Positions 19,604 through 28,343 of a stretch of DNA of 59,509 bases are shown here, in pieces (positions within the stretch are counted from its first letter, which is position 1; each line of letters starts with the position of its first letter). The translations under genes and the position numbers were made by a program. Source of the stretch: Methylobacterium cerastii (GTDB lineage Bacteria > Pseudomonadota > Alphaproteobacteria > Rhizobiales > Beijerinckiaceae). The stretch lies in the NCBI RefSeq assembly GCF_022179125.1, contig NZ_BPQG01000048.1:1-59509 (forward strand), read 5' to 3'. Below the pieces are notes generated by a model that was given only the letters and a program-made list of their open reading frames with translations, searched no databases and had not been told where the DNA came from.

Positions 19604-20457
19604 CCGGCGCGCGCAGCGCCTTCGCGGCGGCCCCGGTCCCGGCCGAGGACGCGTTCAGCCTCTTCGACAACGAGGAGGCGGTGATCGCGCGGGCGGACGC
19701 GATGCAGACCCGCCTGGCCGAGATGGCCGGCGGCGTGAAGGAGCTCGCCGGCGCCTATCGCCGCGGCACCCGCGAGCAGCGCCGCCTCGTCCGGCTCAGC
19801 GACCGGATGCAGCGCGACCTGCAGCAGGCCAACGCCCGCTTGGCGGAGCAGCAGCGCGACCTCCAGAGCCTCAACGAAGCCCTGTCGAGCGAGATCGACC
19901 ATCGCCGGCGCCTCGAATCCGAGCTGCGGCGGCTGGCCGACACCGACGCCCTCACCGGCGCGATGACCCGCCGCTGCTTCCTCACCCTCGGCGAGCGCGC
20001 GTGGCGGGGGAGCCAGGATTCCGGCAGCACCGCCTGCGTGCTGATGCTCGACCTCGACCGCTTCAAGGCCATCAACGACCGCTACGGACATGCGGGGGGC
20101 GACGCCGCCCTCGTCGCCTTCGCCGAGGCCTGCCGCGCGAACCTGCGCGGGATCGACCTTTTCGGGCGCATGGGCGGCGAGGAGTTCGCCGTCGTGCTGG
20201 TCGACACCGGCGAGGCGGTCGCGCGCGAGGTCGCCGAGCGCCTGCGCCGCGCCGTGGCCGCCCTGACGGTCTCGGTCGAGCAGGGGGCGATCCCTGTGTC
20301 GGTCAGCGTCGGGCTCGCCGCCGGCCGGCCGGACGAGGCGCTGCAGACGGCGCTGATGCGCGCGGATGCGGCGCTCTACGCCGCCAAGGCGGCCGGGCGC
20401 GACTGCGTCCGCGGCACGGAGGCCGAGGACGGGACGGGGCGCGGAGAGGCACGATGA
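19600..20457 (+). CDS. siaD: SiaD-type diguanylate cyclase
   Basis: This is a GGDEF enzyme that makes cyclic di-GMP from two GTP, 285 residues. An N-terminal helical/coiled-coil region (about 25-115, with LQQANARLAEQQRDLQSLNE) replaces a sensor domain and would be the SiaC-binding stalk. The GGDEF domain carries GGEEF at residues 192-196. An intact inhibitory-site motif RGID (183-186) lies five residues before it, so product feedback is expected. There are no membrane helices. It overlaps siaC upstream and siaA downstream by ATGA junctions. Confidence 0.92.
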   Translation: MTGARSAFAAAPVPAEDAFSLFDNEEAVIARADAMQTRLAEMAGGVKELAGAYRRGTREQRRLVRLSDRMQRDLQQANARLAEQQRDLQSLNEALSSEIDHRRRLESELRRLADTDALTGAMTRRCFLTLGERAWRGSQDSGSTACVLMLDLDRFKAINDRYGHAGGDAALVAFAEACRANLRGIDLFGRMGGEEFAVVLVDTGEAVAREVAERLRRAVAALTVSVEQGAIPVSVSVGLAAGRPDEALQTALMRADAALYAAKAAGRDCVRGTEAEDGTGRGEAR

Positions 20458-22124
20458 GCGACAGCGCCAGCCCCGCCGTCCCGCTTCGGCGCCGGTCCCT
20501 GCGCGGGTTGGGGCCGCTCAGCCGCGACGACCTCGCCGCCAACCTCGGCTTCGCGGACGTGGCCGCGGAAGAGGGCGTCGCCGACATCATGCGGCCGGGC
20601 GCCCTGCGCGGCGCCGCCCGCGGGCGCAACCTCGACAGCGTCGCCTACACCCTGTTCCTGCGCATCTACCCGGTGATCGCCATGGTGGTGCTCCTGACCC
20701 AGGCGGCCATCGCCTGGGTGAACTACAACGACCAGTATCGGCTCTACACCGAGCGCGCCGAGGTGATGGCGACGCTGGTCGCCGCCAGCATCGCGCAGCC
20801 CGGCTGGAACCGCGATCCCGCCCGGTCCCGCGCCGCCCTCGACGCGCTGACCCGCGACCCCGCCTTCCGCTACGCCGCCCTGCACGACGCGTCGGGCCGG
20901 ACCGTGGTCGCGGCCGGGCAGATGCCGCGCACGCGCCCGTGGGAGCTGGCCCACGTCTCCGCCGACCTCGTGCCCGCGGGCGGCACCCGGGCGGAGGGCA
21001 GCCTCACGGTCGTGCTCTCCACCGCGGCCCTCCGCGCCAGCGCCGAGAAGCAGGCGATGCTTTCGCTGGCGATCAGCCTGCTGCTGATGCTGACCTTCGT
21101 GGCGACGCTGCACAGGACGGTGCGGCGGCACGTGATCGCCCGCCTGAAGCGCCTGCTCGTCGCCATGCGCGAGGTCGAGCACAAGCGCTGGGCCACCGTC
21201 GCGATGGACGGCGAGTTCCGCCCGCGCAACGAGATCGACGTGATCACCCAGGCCTTCAACAACATGGTGGAGGGCCTGCGCTCCGGCGACGAGGCCAAGC
21301 AGCTGCTGCGGGACCTCGCGGCCGCCCACGCCAAGCTGGAGCAGGCCAACCGCCTCGTGATCGAGAGCATCGGCTACGCCCGCTGCATCCAGTCCTCGGT
21401 CCTGCCCGACCACGCCGCCCTCGACCGGGCCGGCATCGAGGTCGCGATCCTGTGGGAGCCGCTCCACCTCGTCGGCGGCGACTACTTCTGGCTCGAGGAG
21501 GTCGACGGGTTGAGCTTCGTCGTGGTCGCCGACTGCACCGGCCACGGCGTGCCCGGCGCCTTCCTCACGTTGATCGTGGCCACCGCCCTCGACCGCCTGC
21601 TGCACGAGCGCGGCCTGCGCTCGCCTGCCGCGATCCTGGCCGGTCTCGACACGATGGTGCGGGCGCAACTGCGCCAGGACGGCCGCGGCTCGGAGTCGGA
21701 CGACGGCCTCGATTGCGGCATCTGCGTCTGGGACCGGGATGCGCGCACCCTCCTGTTCGCGGGCGCCGGCCTGTCGCTCACCGTGATCCGCGACGGCGTC
21801 GCCGAGCGCATCCGCGGGGAGAAGCGCGGCCTCGGCTATCCCCGCACCGGGCGCGAGGTGCTGCCGGAGCGCGACGTCTCCGTGCCGGTCGCGGGCGCGA
21901 CCTTCTACCTGATGACCGACGGCATCACCGACCAGATGGGGCGGCCCGATCCCGCGCGCCCCGCCCGCCTGATCGGCCAGAAGGCGGTGACCGGGCGGCT
22001 CGCCGCCCACGCCGCCCTCCCCCTGGCGCAGCAGGTCGCGGCCCTGGAGGTTGAGCTGGCGGCCTATCGCGGGCCGGAGGTCCGGCGCGACGACATGACC
22101 CTGATCGCCTTCCGGCCGCGCTGA
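20454..22124 (+). CDS. siaA: SiaA-type membrane PP2C phosphatase
   Basis: The protein has about 556 residues: one transmembrane helix near 65-90, a periplasmic segment, a second helix near 200-222, a HAMP-like linker, and a C-terminal SpoIIE/PP2C domain. Phosphatase motifs are HLVGGDYFW, VVADCTGHGVPGAFLTLI, LMTDGITDQMG and RRDDMTLIAFRP. In P. aeruginosa, SiaA dephosphorylates SiaC and so triggers SiaD. ATG 20454 overlaps the siaD stop; the longer open frame upstream belongs to the siaD shadow. Here siaA is last in the operon, whereas in Pseudomonas it is first. Confidence 0.9.
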   Translation: MSDSASPAVPLRRRSLRGLGPLSRDDLAANLGFADVAAEEGVADIMRPGALRGAARGRNLDSVAYTLFLRIYPVIAMVVLLTQAAIAWVNYNDQYRLYTERAEVMATLVAASIAQPGWNRDPARSRAALDALTRDPAFRYAALHDASGRTVVAAGQMPRTRPWELAHVSADLVPAGGTRAEGSLTVVLSTAALRASAEKQAMLSLAISLLLMLTFVATLHRTVRRHVIARLKRLLVAMREVEHKRWATVAMDGEFRPRNEIDVITQAFNNMVEGLRSGDEAKQLLRDLAAAHAKLEQANRLVIESIGYARCIQSSVLPDHAALDRAGIEVAILWEPLHLVGGDYFWLEEVDGLSFVVVADCTGHGVPGAFLTLIVATALDRLLHERGLRSPAAILAGLDTMVRAQLRQDGRGSESDDGLDCGICVWDRDARTLLFAGAGLSLTVIRDGVAERIRGEKRGLGYPRTGREVLPERDVSVPVAGATFYLMTDGITDQMGRPDPARPARLIGQKAVTGRLAAHAALPLAQQVAALEVELAAYRGPEVRRDDMTLIAFRPR

Positions 22125-22245
22125 CGGGCGCGGCTCGGATCGCATCGCGCCGGGACCGGCCTTAAAGCGGAGCCGACCCTAAAAAAGACCCGATGCTCGT
22201 GCTGTCCCGGCGGCTTCCCGCCTTCGCACGGATCGACCCGCCCTT

Positions 22246-23877
22246 ATGCTGAAAACCGCCTTCGTTGCTGCGCGCGACCGTCAGCGGCTGTCGGAGATCG
22301 CCTCGATCCTGATCGGCTTCGGCGTCAACAAGGTCGTGGACCGGCTCGGGCTGCGCTACATCCCCATCCTTCCGCGCCGCAAGCCGAAGATCGACATCAC
22401 CCGCCTGTCGGAGCCCGAGCGCCTGCGCCGGGCGATCGAGGCGCTGGGGCCGACCTTCATCAAGTTCGGGCAGGTGCTCGCGAGCCGCCCCGACCTGCTC
22501 TCGCCGATGTGGACCGAGGAGCTGGCCAAGCTCCACAGCCAGGTCTCGCCGGTCTCGTGGGAGACGATCCGCCCGCAGCTCGAGGCAGACCTCGGGGCGC
22601 CGCCGCAGGAGATCTTCGCCGAGTTCGACACCGACGCGATCGCCTCGGCCTCGATCGCCCAGGTCTACCGGGCCAAGCTGCATTCGGGCGAGGACGTCAT
22701 CGTCAAGGTGCTGCGCCCGGGCCTGCGCAAGATCATCGACGCGGACCTGCGCCTGATGGCGCACGGCGCCCGCATCGTCGAGACCGAGTGGCCGGACATG
22801 GCCCGCTACCAGCCGGGCGAGCAGATGCGCCACCTCGCCGCCGGCCTGAACGGCGAGCTCGACCTCTTGAACGAGGCGCGCAACTGCGAGTTGCTCGCCT
22901 CGCTGTTCTCCGACCGCGACGACATCGTCTTCCCGAAGATCCACTGGGAATGGTGCTCCGAGCGGGTGCTGGTGCAGGAGTTCATCCACGGCATCCCCCC
23001 GAACGACGAGGCGCGGCTCGCCGCCGCCGGCGTCGACAAGAAGCTGCTCGCCCAGAAGGGCACCGACGCGTTCCTGAAGATGGCGCTGATCGAGGGCGTG
23101 TTCCACGCAGACCCGCACCCGGGCAACATGCTGGCGATGTCGGGCAACCGCATCGGCTTCATCGATTTCGGCATCATCGGCCGCCTGTCGCAGAAGCGGC
23201 GCAACCAGCTCCTCGTGCTGATCGGCGCGATGCTCAAACAGGATGCCGACGGGCTGATGGCGGTGCTGCTCGACTGGACGGGCTCGAGCAGTCCGGACCT
23301 GACCCGGCTCGAAGGCTCGGCGCAGTCCTTCGTCGAAAGCCATTCCTCGATTCCGCTCAACCTCGGCCTCGTGCTCACCGACTTCATGACCATGGCGCGC
23401 GAGAACGACCTCGCGATGCCGACCGACCTCGCGATCCTGTTCAAGGGTCTCGTCACCGCCGACGGCGTGATGCGCCACCTCGACCCGGACTTCGACCTGT
23501 TCGCCGCCGCCGGCCCGACCGTGCGCGCGAGCATGAAGTCGCAGTTCTCCCTCGGCGGCCTCAAGACCAAGGCCGAGGCGCTCGGCGTCGGCCTCTACGG
23601 CGCGGCCTCCGAGCTGCCGACGCTGATCCACCTGATGCTGGTGCGGCTCAAGCAGGGGCGCGTCACCGTGGAGATCGAGGTGAAAGGCCTCGACAAGGTC
23701 ACCCGCGGCATCGAGCGGGCGGCCGCCCGCGTCGCGGTGGCGCTGGTCGTGGCCGCCTTCGCCACCCAGCTCGCCCCGCGCCTGATCGACCTCGGGACGC
23801 CGGTCTTCGTGACGATCGGCCTGATCGTCTTCACCCTCGGGGTCGGCTGGCTGGTCCTGCTCGGCCGGAAGAAGTGA
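22246..23877 (+). CDS. ubiB: ABC1/UbiB-family atypical kinase
   Basis: This is an AarF/UbiB-type protein of 543 residues. The KxGQ signature appears in FIKFGQVLASRPDLLS (about residues 72-87), the alanine-rich nucleotide loop as ASASIAQVYRAKL, and the catalytic motifs as HADPHPGN and IDFG. Two C-terminal hydrophobic helices (from about residue 495) anchor it to the membrane, as in UbiB. The family supports ubiquinone biosynthesis, probably as a lipid-modulating ATPase. Phototrophs and methylotrophs often hold several paralogues, so the exact role is uncertain. It starts 121 bases after siaA. Confidence 0.82.
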   Translation: MLKTAFVAARDRQRLSEIASILIGFGVNKVVDRLGLRYIPILPRRKPKIDITRLSEPERLRRAIEALGPTFIKFGQVLASRPDLLSPMWTEELAKLHSQVSPVSWETIRPQLEADLGAPPQEIFAEFDTDAIASASIAQVYRAKLHSGEDVIVKVLRPGLRKIIDADLRLMAHGARIVETEWPDMARYQPGEQMRHLAAGLNGELDLLNEARNCELLASLFSDRDDIVFPKIHWEWCSERVLVQEFIHGIPPNDEARLAAAGVDKKLLAQKGTDAFLKMALIEGVFHADPHPGNMLAMSGNRIGFIDFGIIGRLSQKRRNQLLVLIGAMLKQDADGLMAVLLDWTGSSSPDLTRLEGSAQSFVESHSSIPLNLGLVLTDFMTMARENDLAMPTDLAILFKGLVTADGVMRHLDPDFDLFAAAGPTVRASMKSQFSLGGLKTKAEALGVGLYGAASELPTLIHLMLVRLKQGRVTVEIEVKGLDKVTRGIERAAARVAVALVVAAFATQLAPRLIDLGTPVFVTIGLIVFTLGVGWLVLLGRKK

Positions 23878-23906
23878 CGGCCGGACGATGCGAGGCGCGT
23901 AAGTCC

Positions 23907-23931
23907 CGAGGCCTGTAACGTCCGGGCCTCG
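23907..23931 (+). terminator. Hairpin after the ubiB-like gene
   Basis: A perfect 7-bp inverted repeat (CGAGGCC at 23907-23913 with 23925-23931) with an 11-base loop starts about 30 bases after the stop codon. It has no U-tract, so termination efficiency is doubtful. Confidence 0.45.
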
Positions 23932-24189
23932 ACCAGTCTCCGTCTTGGTCGAGCCGACGGCAGTACAATCCCATCTTGCGAGGCGGGAGCGGTATGCTAG
24001 CTTAACGCAGCCCATCGATTCGTGAGGATGCGGGTGGGGCGCGGCCAGAAGCGGGAGCATCCGCCGGCGGCGCTCCGATCTCGACACCTCGTCGCCCAAG
24101 CCTTCACGTTCCCTGGGCCGATCCACCCTCGCACGCCGCGCGGACGCGCCCGCCGGCGCCGCGCGACGGGCATCGGGGGAGCGAATGCG
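23932..24189. other. Leader of the HWE-type kinase gene
   Basis: About 260 bases contain no convincing gene. The kinase frame stays open from 24022, but the extra residues are Arg/Pro-rich and unlike a kinase. The segment CGGTATGCTAGCTTAAC near 24000 is A/T-richer and could hold a promoter, though no clean -35/-10 pair was found. Confidence 0.4.
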
Positions 24190-25377
24190 ATGGACGCGGG
24201 CTACGATGTCTCGGCGTTCCAGGCCGTGGTCGGCGACCGGCGCCTCTCCGCCCTCGATGCGGAGAACCGGCGCTCGGGCGCGGCGACCCGGCAGGGCGGC
24301 GTGGACGCCACGGACGCTACGCTCCAAGAGCGCATCGACTTCGGTCTTCAAGAGCCCATCGTCGTGCCCGAGCGCCGCGTCGATGCGGACGGGTCCGACG
24401 CCAATCCGCGCCCTGCCGACCCCCTCGACCGGCACGTCCTCTGGACCACCACCGACGTCGTCATGGTGCTCGACCGCGACGGGCGCCTGCTCCGCGTGAG
24501 CGAGAACGGGTCCGCGCTCCTGGGGGCGTCGACCGCCGAATGCGTCGGCCGCCCCTGGATCGACGCCTGGTCCCTCCCCGAGAGCCGCGCCGGAATCCGA
24601 AACGCCCTCGATGCGGCGCGCGCCGGTCGGCCGTGCCGGGTCCAGGCGATGACGGGCGCCGACGCGCCGAGCTGGTGGGACGTGGCGGTGACGCCGGTCG
24701 CCGGCGCCGACGGCCGTCCCGAACGCATCCTGGCGGTGTCGCGCGACATCACCGACCTGAAGCGGAACGAGGCGCGCCAGACCCTGCACATGCAGGAACT
24801 CGCGCATCGGGTGAAGAACACCCTCGCCCTGGTCCAGGCGGTGGCGGCGCAGACCCTGCGCAACGCCGTCTCGCTGGAGCAGGCGGGGCAGGCCCTCGAC
24901 GCCCGCCTCGTGGCCCTCGCCCACGCGCACGACGTGCTGGTGCAGGGGGCGTGGTCGAGCGCCTCGCTGTCGGGCCTCGTCGCGGGCGCGGTGGCCCTGC
25001 ACGGCGACGGGGCGCCCGGGCGCTTCGCAGTGAGCGGCCCCGACGTGACCCTCGATGCCGGCCACGGCCTGACGCTGGCGCTGATGCTGCACGAGCTCTC
25101 GACCAACGCCGCCAAGTACGGCGCGCTCTCCACCGCCCCCGGCCAGGTGGCGATCTCGTGGGAGGTCGCCGGACCGGAGCCGGAGGCGCGCCTGCGCTTC
25201 CGCTGGGAGGAGATCGGCGGACCGCCCGTCGCGCCGCCGACGCGCTCCGGGTTCGGCACGCGCCTGATCGCCCGGAGCCTGAGCCACGATTTCGGCGGCG
25301 CGGTCTCCCTCGGCTTCCCGCCGACCGGTGCGGTGCTGACCCTGGAGGCGCCGCTCGCCTCGGTCGTCGCCGCCTGA
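24190..25377 (+). CDS. PAS sensor histidine kinase, HWE/HisKA_2 type
   Basis: This is a soluble sensor kinase of 395 residues. A PAS domain occupies about 80-195 (WTTTDVVMVLDRDGRLLRVS to RILAVSRDITDLKRNE). The phospho-acceptor region MQELAHRVKNTLALVQAVA follows near residue 200, then a HATPase with MLHELSTNAAKYGALS and GFGTRLIARSL. The ELxHRVKN box is typical of HWE/HisKA_2 kinases, common in alphaproteobacteria for light or general-stress sensing. The chosen ATG has GGGGAG nine bases upstream. A lone receiver lies about 500 bases downstream and is a plausible partner. Confidence 0.88.
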   Translation: MDAGYDVSAFQAVVGDRRLSALDAENRRSGAATRQGGVDATDATLQERIDFGLQEPIVVPERRVDADGSDANPRPADPLDRHVLWTTTDVVMVLDRDGRLLRVSENGSALLGASTAECVGRPWIDAWSLPESRAGIRNALDAARAGRPCRVQAMTGADAPSWWDVAVTPVAGADGRPERILAVSRDITDLKRNEARQTLHMQELAHRVKNTLALVQAVAAQTLRNAVSLEQAGQALDARLVALAHAHDVLVQGAWSSASLSGLVAGAVALHGDGAPGRFAVSGPDVTLDAGHGLTLALMLHELSTNAAKYGALSTAPGQVAISWEVAGPEPEARLRFRWEEIGGPPVAPPTRSGFGTRLIARSLSHDFGGAVSLGFPPTGAVLTLEAPLASVVAA

Positions 25378-25466
25378 CCGCGAGCTGGGGCGCCGGAGCG
25401 GTCTTTCCGCCCCCAAAAGTCGCCGGCCCGCTTGGTGCTTTTCGTCGCGCGTGCGAGTGAGCGCGC

Positions 25467-25793
25467 GTGTCCACGCTCCTCCTCTACGTCGCGGCCGGCC
25501 TCTGCGAGATCGCCGGCTGCTTTGCCGCCTGGGCCTGGCTCCGGCTCGACCGATCGCCGCTCTGGCTGATTCCCGGCGCCGTGGCGCTCGGCCTGTTCGC
25601 GCTGCTCCTCACCCGCGTCGAGGCGGAGGGGGCCGGGCGCGCCTACGCCGCCTATGGCGGGGTCTACGTCGCGCTCTCCCTCGCCTGGCTCTGGCTGGTG
25701 GAGGGCCGCGTCCCGGACCGGTGGGATTGCGTCGGCGCGGGGATGTGCCTCGCCGGCGCGGGGCTGATCCTGTGGGGGCCGCGGGCCGCATGA
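25467..25793 (+). CDS. YnfA-family small membrane protein
   Basis: The 108 residues contain four predicted membrane helices, starting at GTG. They match the YnfA/UPF0060 family: [16 protein letters not shown] near the start, then [18 protein letters not shown], then the end [22 protein letters not shown]. The family is structurally similar to small multidrug-resistance exporters; its substrate is not settled. It sits between the HWE-type kinase and the lone receiver on the same strand. Confidence 0.88.
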   Translation: MSTLLLYVAAGLCEIAGCFAAWAWLRLDRSPLWLIPGAVALGLFALLLTRVEAEGAGRAYAAYGGVYVALSLAWLWLVEGRVPDRWDCVGAGMCLAGAGLILWGPRAA

Positions 25794-25868
25794 GGCCGCG
25801 CCTTGACGGGGCGGACACCGGGGAATAGGCCCCGGGGCTGGTTTTCAAAGACAGTCTCCGCAGGCCTG

Positions 25869-26255
25869 ATGACCGACAGCCCGACAGATCAACCCGTCGT
25901 TCTCCTGGTAGAAGACGACGGCCTTCTTCTGATGGAAGCCGCCGACACCCTCGCCGACGCGGGTTTCACGGTTCTCGAAGCGAGCCATGCGGACAAGGCC
26001 CTCAAGGTCCTGGAGAACCGGCACGACGTGCAGGTCCTGATGACCGACGTCGACATGCCGCAGGGCTCGATGGACGGCTTCGCCCTCGCCCGCCTCGTGG
26101 CCGACCGCTGGCCGACGATCCCGGTCCTCGTCGTGTCCGGCATGGGGACGCCCGGCCCCTACGACATGCCCGACGGCGCCCGCTTCATCCCGAAACCCTA
26201 CGAGCCCAACACCCTGGTCCGGACCCTGCGCTCCTTCATCCACCGCGCCGCCTAG
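25869..26255 (+). CDS. Single-domain response regulator
   Basis: This is a CheY-like receiver without an output domain, 128 residues. The acidic pocket (LLVEDDGLLL), the phospho-acceptor aspartate in MTDVDMPQGSMDG, the switch VVSGM and the lysine in FIPKPYEPN are all present. It starts at ATG 25869. Such receivers in alphaproteobacteria often pair with HWE kinases; the HWE-type kinase 500 bases upstream is the obvious candidate, though this is inference. Confidence 0.9.
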   Translation: MTDSPTDQPVVLLVEDDGLLLMEAADTLADAGFTVLEASHADKALKVLENRHDVQVLMTDVDMPQGSMDGFALARLVADRWPTIPVLVVSGMGTPGPYDMPDGARFIPKPYEPNTLVRTLRSFIHRAA

Positions 26256-26475
26256 GGTCTTCCACCGAGCCCAGGGCCAGCGCTCGAGAGCGCCTGCCCT
26301 GTTCGTCTTCGGCCTCAATCGCCGGCGCGCGGCTCGAGGCTTTCGCTCCGCGGGGCGCTCTTCGCGCCCTGAAGCCGCCGGACGCGGCTTCCAACGATCG
26401 CCTTCCGCCGGTCGCAGCGCGGTTGCCCTGCCCCCGGTCGGCCGTGATAGGGCGTGGGTCCGAGGACCGAACCCG

Positions 26476-27768
26476 ATGACCGACACGCCGAAGACCCCCC
26501 GCTTCGCCACGCAGGCGATCCATGCCGGCGCGAGCCCCGACCCGGCCACCGGCGCGCGGGCGCAGCCGATCTACTTCACCAACGGCTTCGTGTTCGATTC
26601 CACCGAGCAGGCCGCCGACATCTTCAACATGCGCCGCACCGGGTTCTCGTACTCGCGCGGCTCGAACCCCACCGTCGCCGCCCTGGAGCGGCGCGTGGCC
26701 GCGCTCGAAGGCGCCAAGGCCGCCGTCGCCGTGTCCTCGGGGCAGTCGGCGCTGCTCCTCGTGATGCTGACCCTGATGAAGAGCGGCGACGCCTACGTCG
26801 CCTCGCCGCGGCTGTTCGGCGGCTCGCTCGGGCTGATGCGCCGGCTCGACGGGCGCTACGACCTCAAGCCGCTCTTCGCCAAGGGCCTGACGCCGGCCGA
26901 CTTCGAGGCGGCGATCACCCCGGAGACACGGGCGATCATCTGCGAGTCGATCGTCAACCCGTGCGCCACGGTGATGGACGTCGAAGGCATCGCGGAGGTG
27001 GCCCGGCGCCACGGGCTGCCGCTCGTCGTCGACAACACGCTGGCCTCGCCGGCCCTGATCCGGCCGATCGAGCACGGCGCCGACATCGTCGTGCACTCGA
27101 CCTCGAAGTTCCTCGGCGGCTCCGGCCAGACCATCGGCGGAGTGATCTGCGACGCCGGCCGGTTCGACTGGGCGAAGACCGACCACTACAACCTGATCAC
27201 CGGGGAATGGCCCGACTACGACGGCCTCGTCATCACCGAGCGCTTCCCCGACAACCCCTTCGCCGTCGCCTGCCGCCTGTTCGGCCTGCGCGACCTCGGC
27301 CCCGGCCTCTCGCCGATGAACGCCTTCCTGACGCTCACCGGCATCGAGACCCTGCCGCTCCGGATGGCGCGCCACTGCGCCAACGCGCGCACGGTCGCCG
27401 CCTACCTCAAGGATCATCCGGCGGTGGCCTGGGTCAGCTATCCCGGCCTGCCCGGGCAACCCGGCGAGGCGCTGGCGCAGCGCTACGTGCCGCAGGGGCC
27501 GGGTTCGATCTTCACCTTCGCCCTGAAGGGCGGCGAGCCGGCGGCGCTCAAGTTCATCACCAGCCTGGAGCTGATCTCGCACCTGGTGAACATCGGCGAG
27601 ATCAAGTCGCTGGCGATCCATCCCGCCACGACGACCCACCGCCAGCTGCCGAAGGACGAGAAGGAGGCGGCCTGCGTCGGCCCCGACACCGTCCGCCTGT
27701 CGATCGGCCTGGAGAACGTCGAGGACCTGGTCGCGGACATCGAGCAGGCCCTGGCCCAGGTCGGCTGA
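26476..27768 (+). CDS. Second O-acetyl/O-succinylhomoserine sulfhydrylase paralogue
   Basis: This is a PLP Cys/Met-metabolism enzyme of 430 residues. Shared landmarks with the MetY at 16977 include [40 protein letters not shown], the PLP lysine in HSTSKFLGGSGQ and HPATTTHRQL. Internal segments differ, for example ASPRLFGGSLGLMRRLDGRY. Family knowledge fits MetZ (O-succinylhomoserine) or a second MetY; the substrate cannot be decided here. It is a lone gene, convergent with gapR across a large inverted repeat. Confidence 0.85.
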   Translation: MTDTPKTPRFATQAIHAGASPDPATGARAQPIYFTNGFVFDSTEQAADIFNMRRTGFSYSRGSNPTVAALERRVAALEGAKAAVAVSSGQSALLLVMLTLMKSGDAYVASPRLFGGSLGLMRRLDGRYDLKPLFAKGLTPADFEAAITPETRAIICESIVNPCATVMDVEGIAEVARRHGLPLVVDNTLASPALIRPIEHGADIVVHSTSKFLGGSGQTIGGVICDAGRFDWAKTDHYNLITGEWPDYDGLVITERFPDNPFAVACRLFGLRDLGPGLSPMNAFLTLTGIETLPLRMARHCANARTVAAYLKDHPAVAWVSYPGLPGQPGEALAQRYVPQGPGSIFTFALKGGEPAALKFITSLELISHLVNIGEIKSLAIHPATTTHRQLPKDEKEAACVGPDTVRLSIGLENVEDLVADIEQALAQVG

Positions 27769-27804
27769 GAGCCGCGTCGCAAGCCCTCGAATCCCACCCC
27801 CACA

Positions 27805-27915
27805 CCTCATCCTGAGGCGCTTTCGCGAAGCGGAAGCCTCGAAGGAGCCCTCCAGGGATCGCGCGACCGCTGGAGGGCTCCTTCGAGGCCGCTGAGGCGG
27901 CACCTCAGGATGAGG
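27805..27915. repeat. Long imperfect inverted repeat between convergent genes
   Basis: Outer arms CCTCATCCTGAGG (27805-27817) and CCTCAGGATGAGG (27903-27915) are each nearly palindromic and are inverted copies. Inner 20-base arms (27836-27855 and 27870-27889, GCCTCGAAGGAGCCCTCCAG) pair perfectly around a 14-base loop. The whole could fold into one long hairpin and might also serve as a terminator. It resembles the dispersed CTCATCCTGAGG-type intergenic repeats of Rhizobiales genomes. Confidence 0.85.
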
Positions 27916-27976
27916 AGGGGGACCGAGTGGAACGTCGGTGACCGCCGGTCAGGCTCGATCGATGTCGGATCGGCCC

Positions 27977-28255
27977 TCAGACCATGCCGAGCGCCTGCAT
28001 GTAGAGCTCGAGGATCGCCTCCTCCTCCTGGCGCTCGCTGTGGTCCTTCTTGCGCATGCGCAGGATGGTGCGGACCGCCTTCACGTCGAAGCCGCGGCCC
28101 TTCAGCTCGGCCATCACTTCCTTGATGTCGCCGGCGATGCCGCTCTTCTCCTCTTCGAGGCGCTCGATGCGCTCGATGAACGCCCGCAGCTCGTCGGCGG
28201 CCACGCCCTCGGATGATGACACGTCGCCGGGGGTCGGCATGGCATGCGCGTTCAT
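27977..28255 (-). CDS. gapR: GapR-family nucleoid-associated protein (DUF2312)
   Basis: The 92 residues match the DUF2312/GapR family, which in Caulobacter binds overtwisted AT-rich DNA ahead of replication and transcription. The helical signature is clear: [20 protein letters not shown], then [17 protein letters not shown], then [18 protein letters not shown]. The N-terminal 18 residues are variable. The ribosome-binding site is AGGAGAG. DUF1244 follows downstream on the same strand of the map, but they are separated by 88 bases and may not share a transcript. Confidence 0.93.
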   Translation of the reverse strand: MNAHAMPTPGDVSSSEGVAADELRAFIERIERLEEEKSGIAGDIKEVMAELKGRGFDVKAVRTILRMRKKDHSERQEEEAILELYMQALGMV

Positions 28256-28343
28256 GGTTCTCTCCTGTCCTGCCCGGTTCGTAGGGGAGTAAACTTACCG
28301 GGAGCTTAGCCGGGACCGCCCGCGCCGCCCCGTCGCGGCACGG

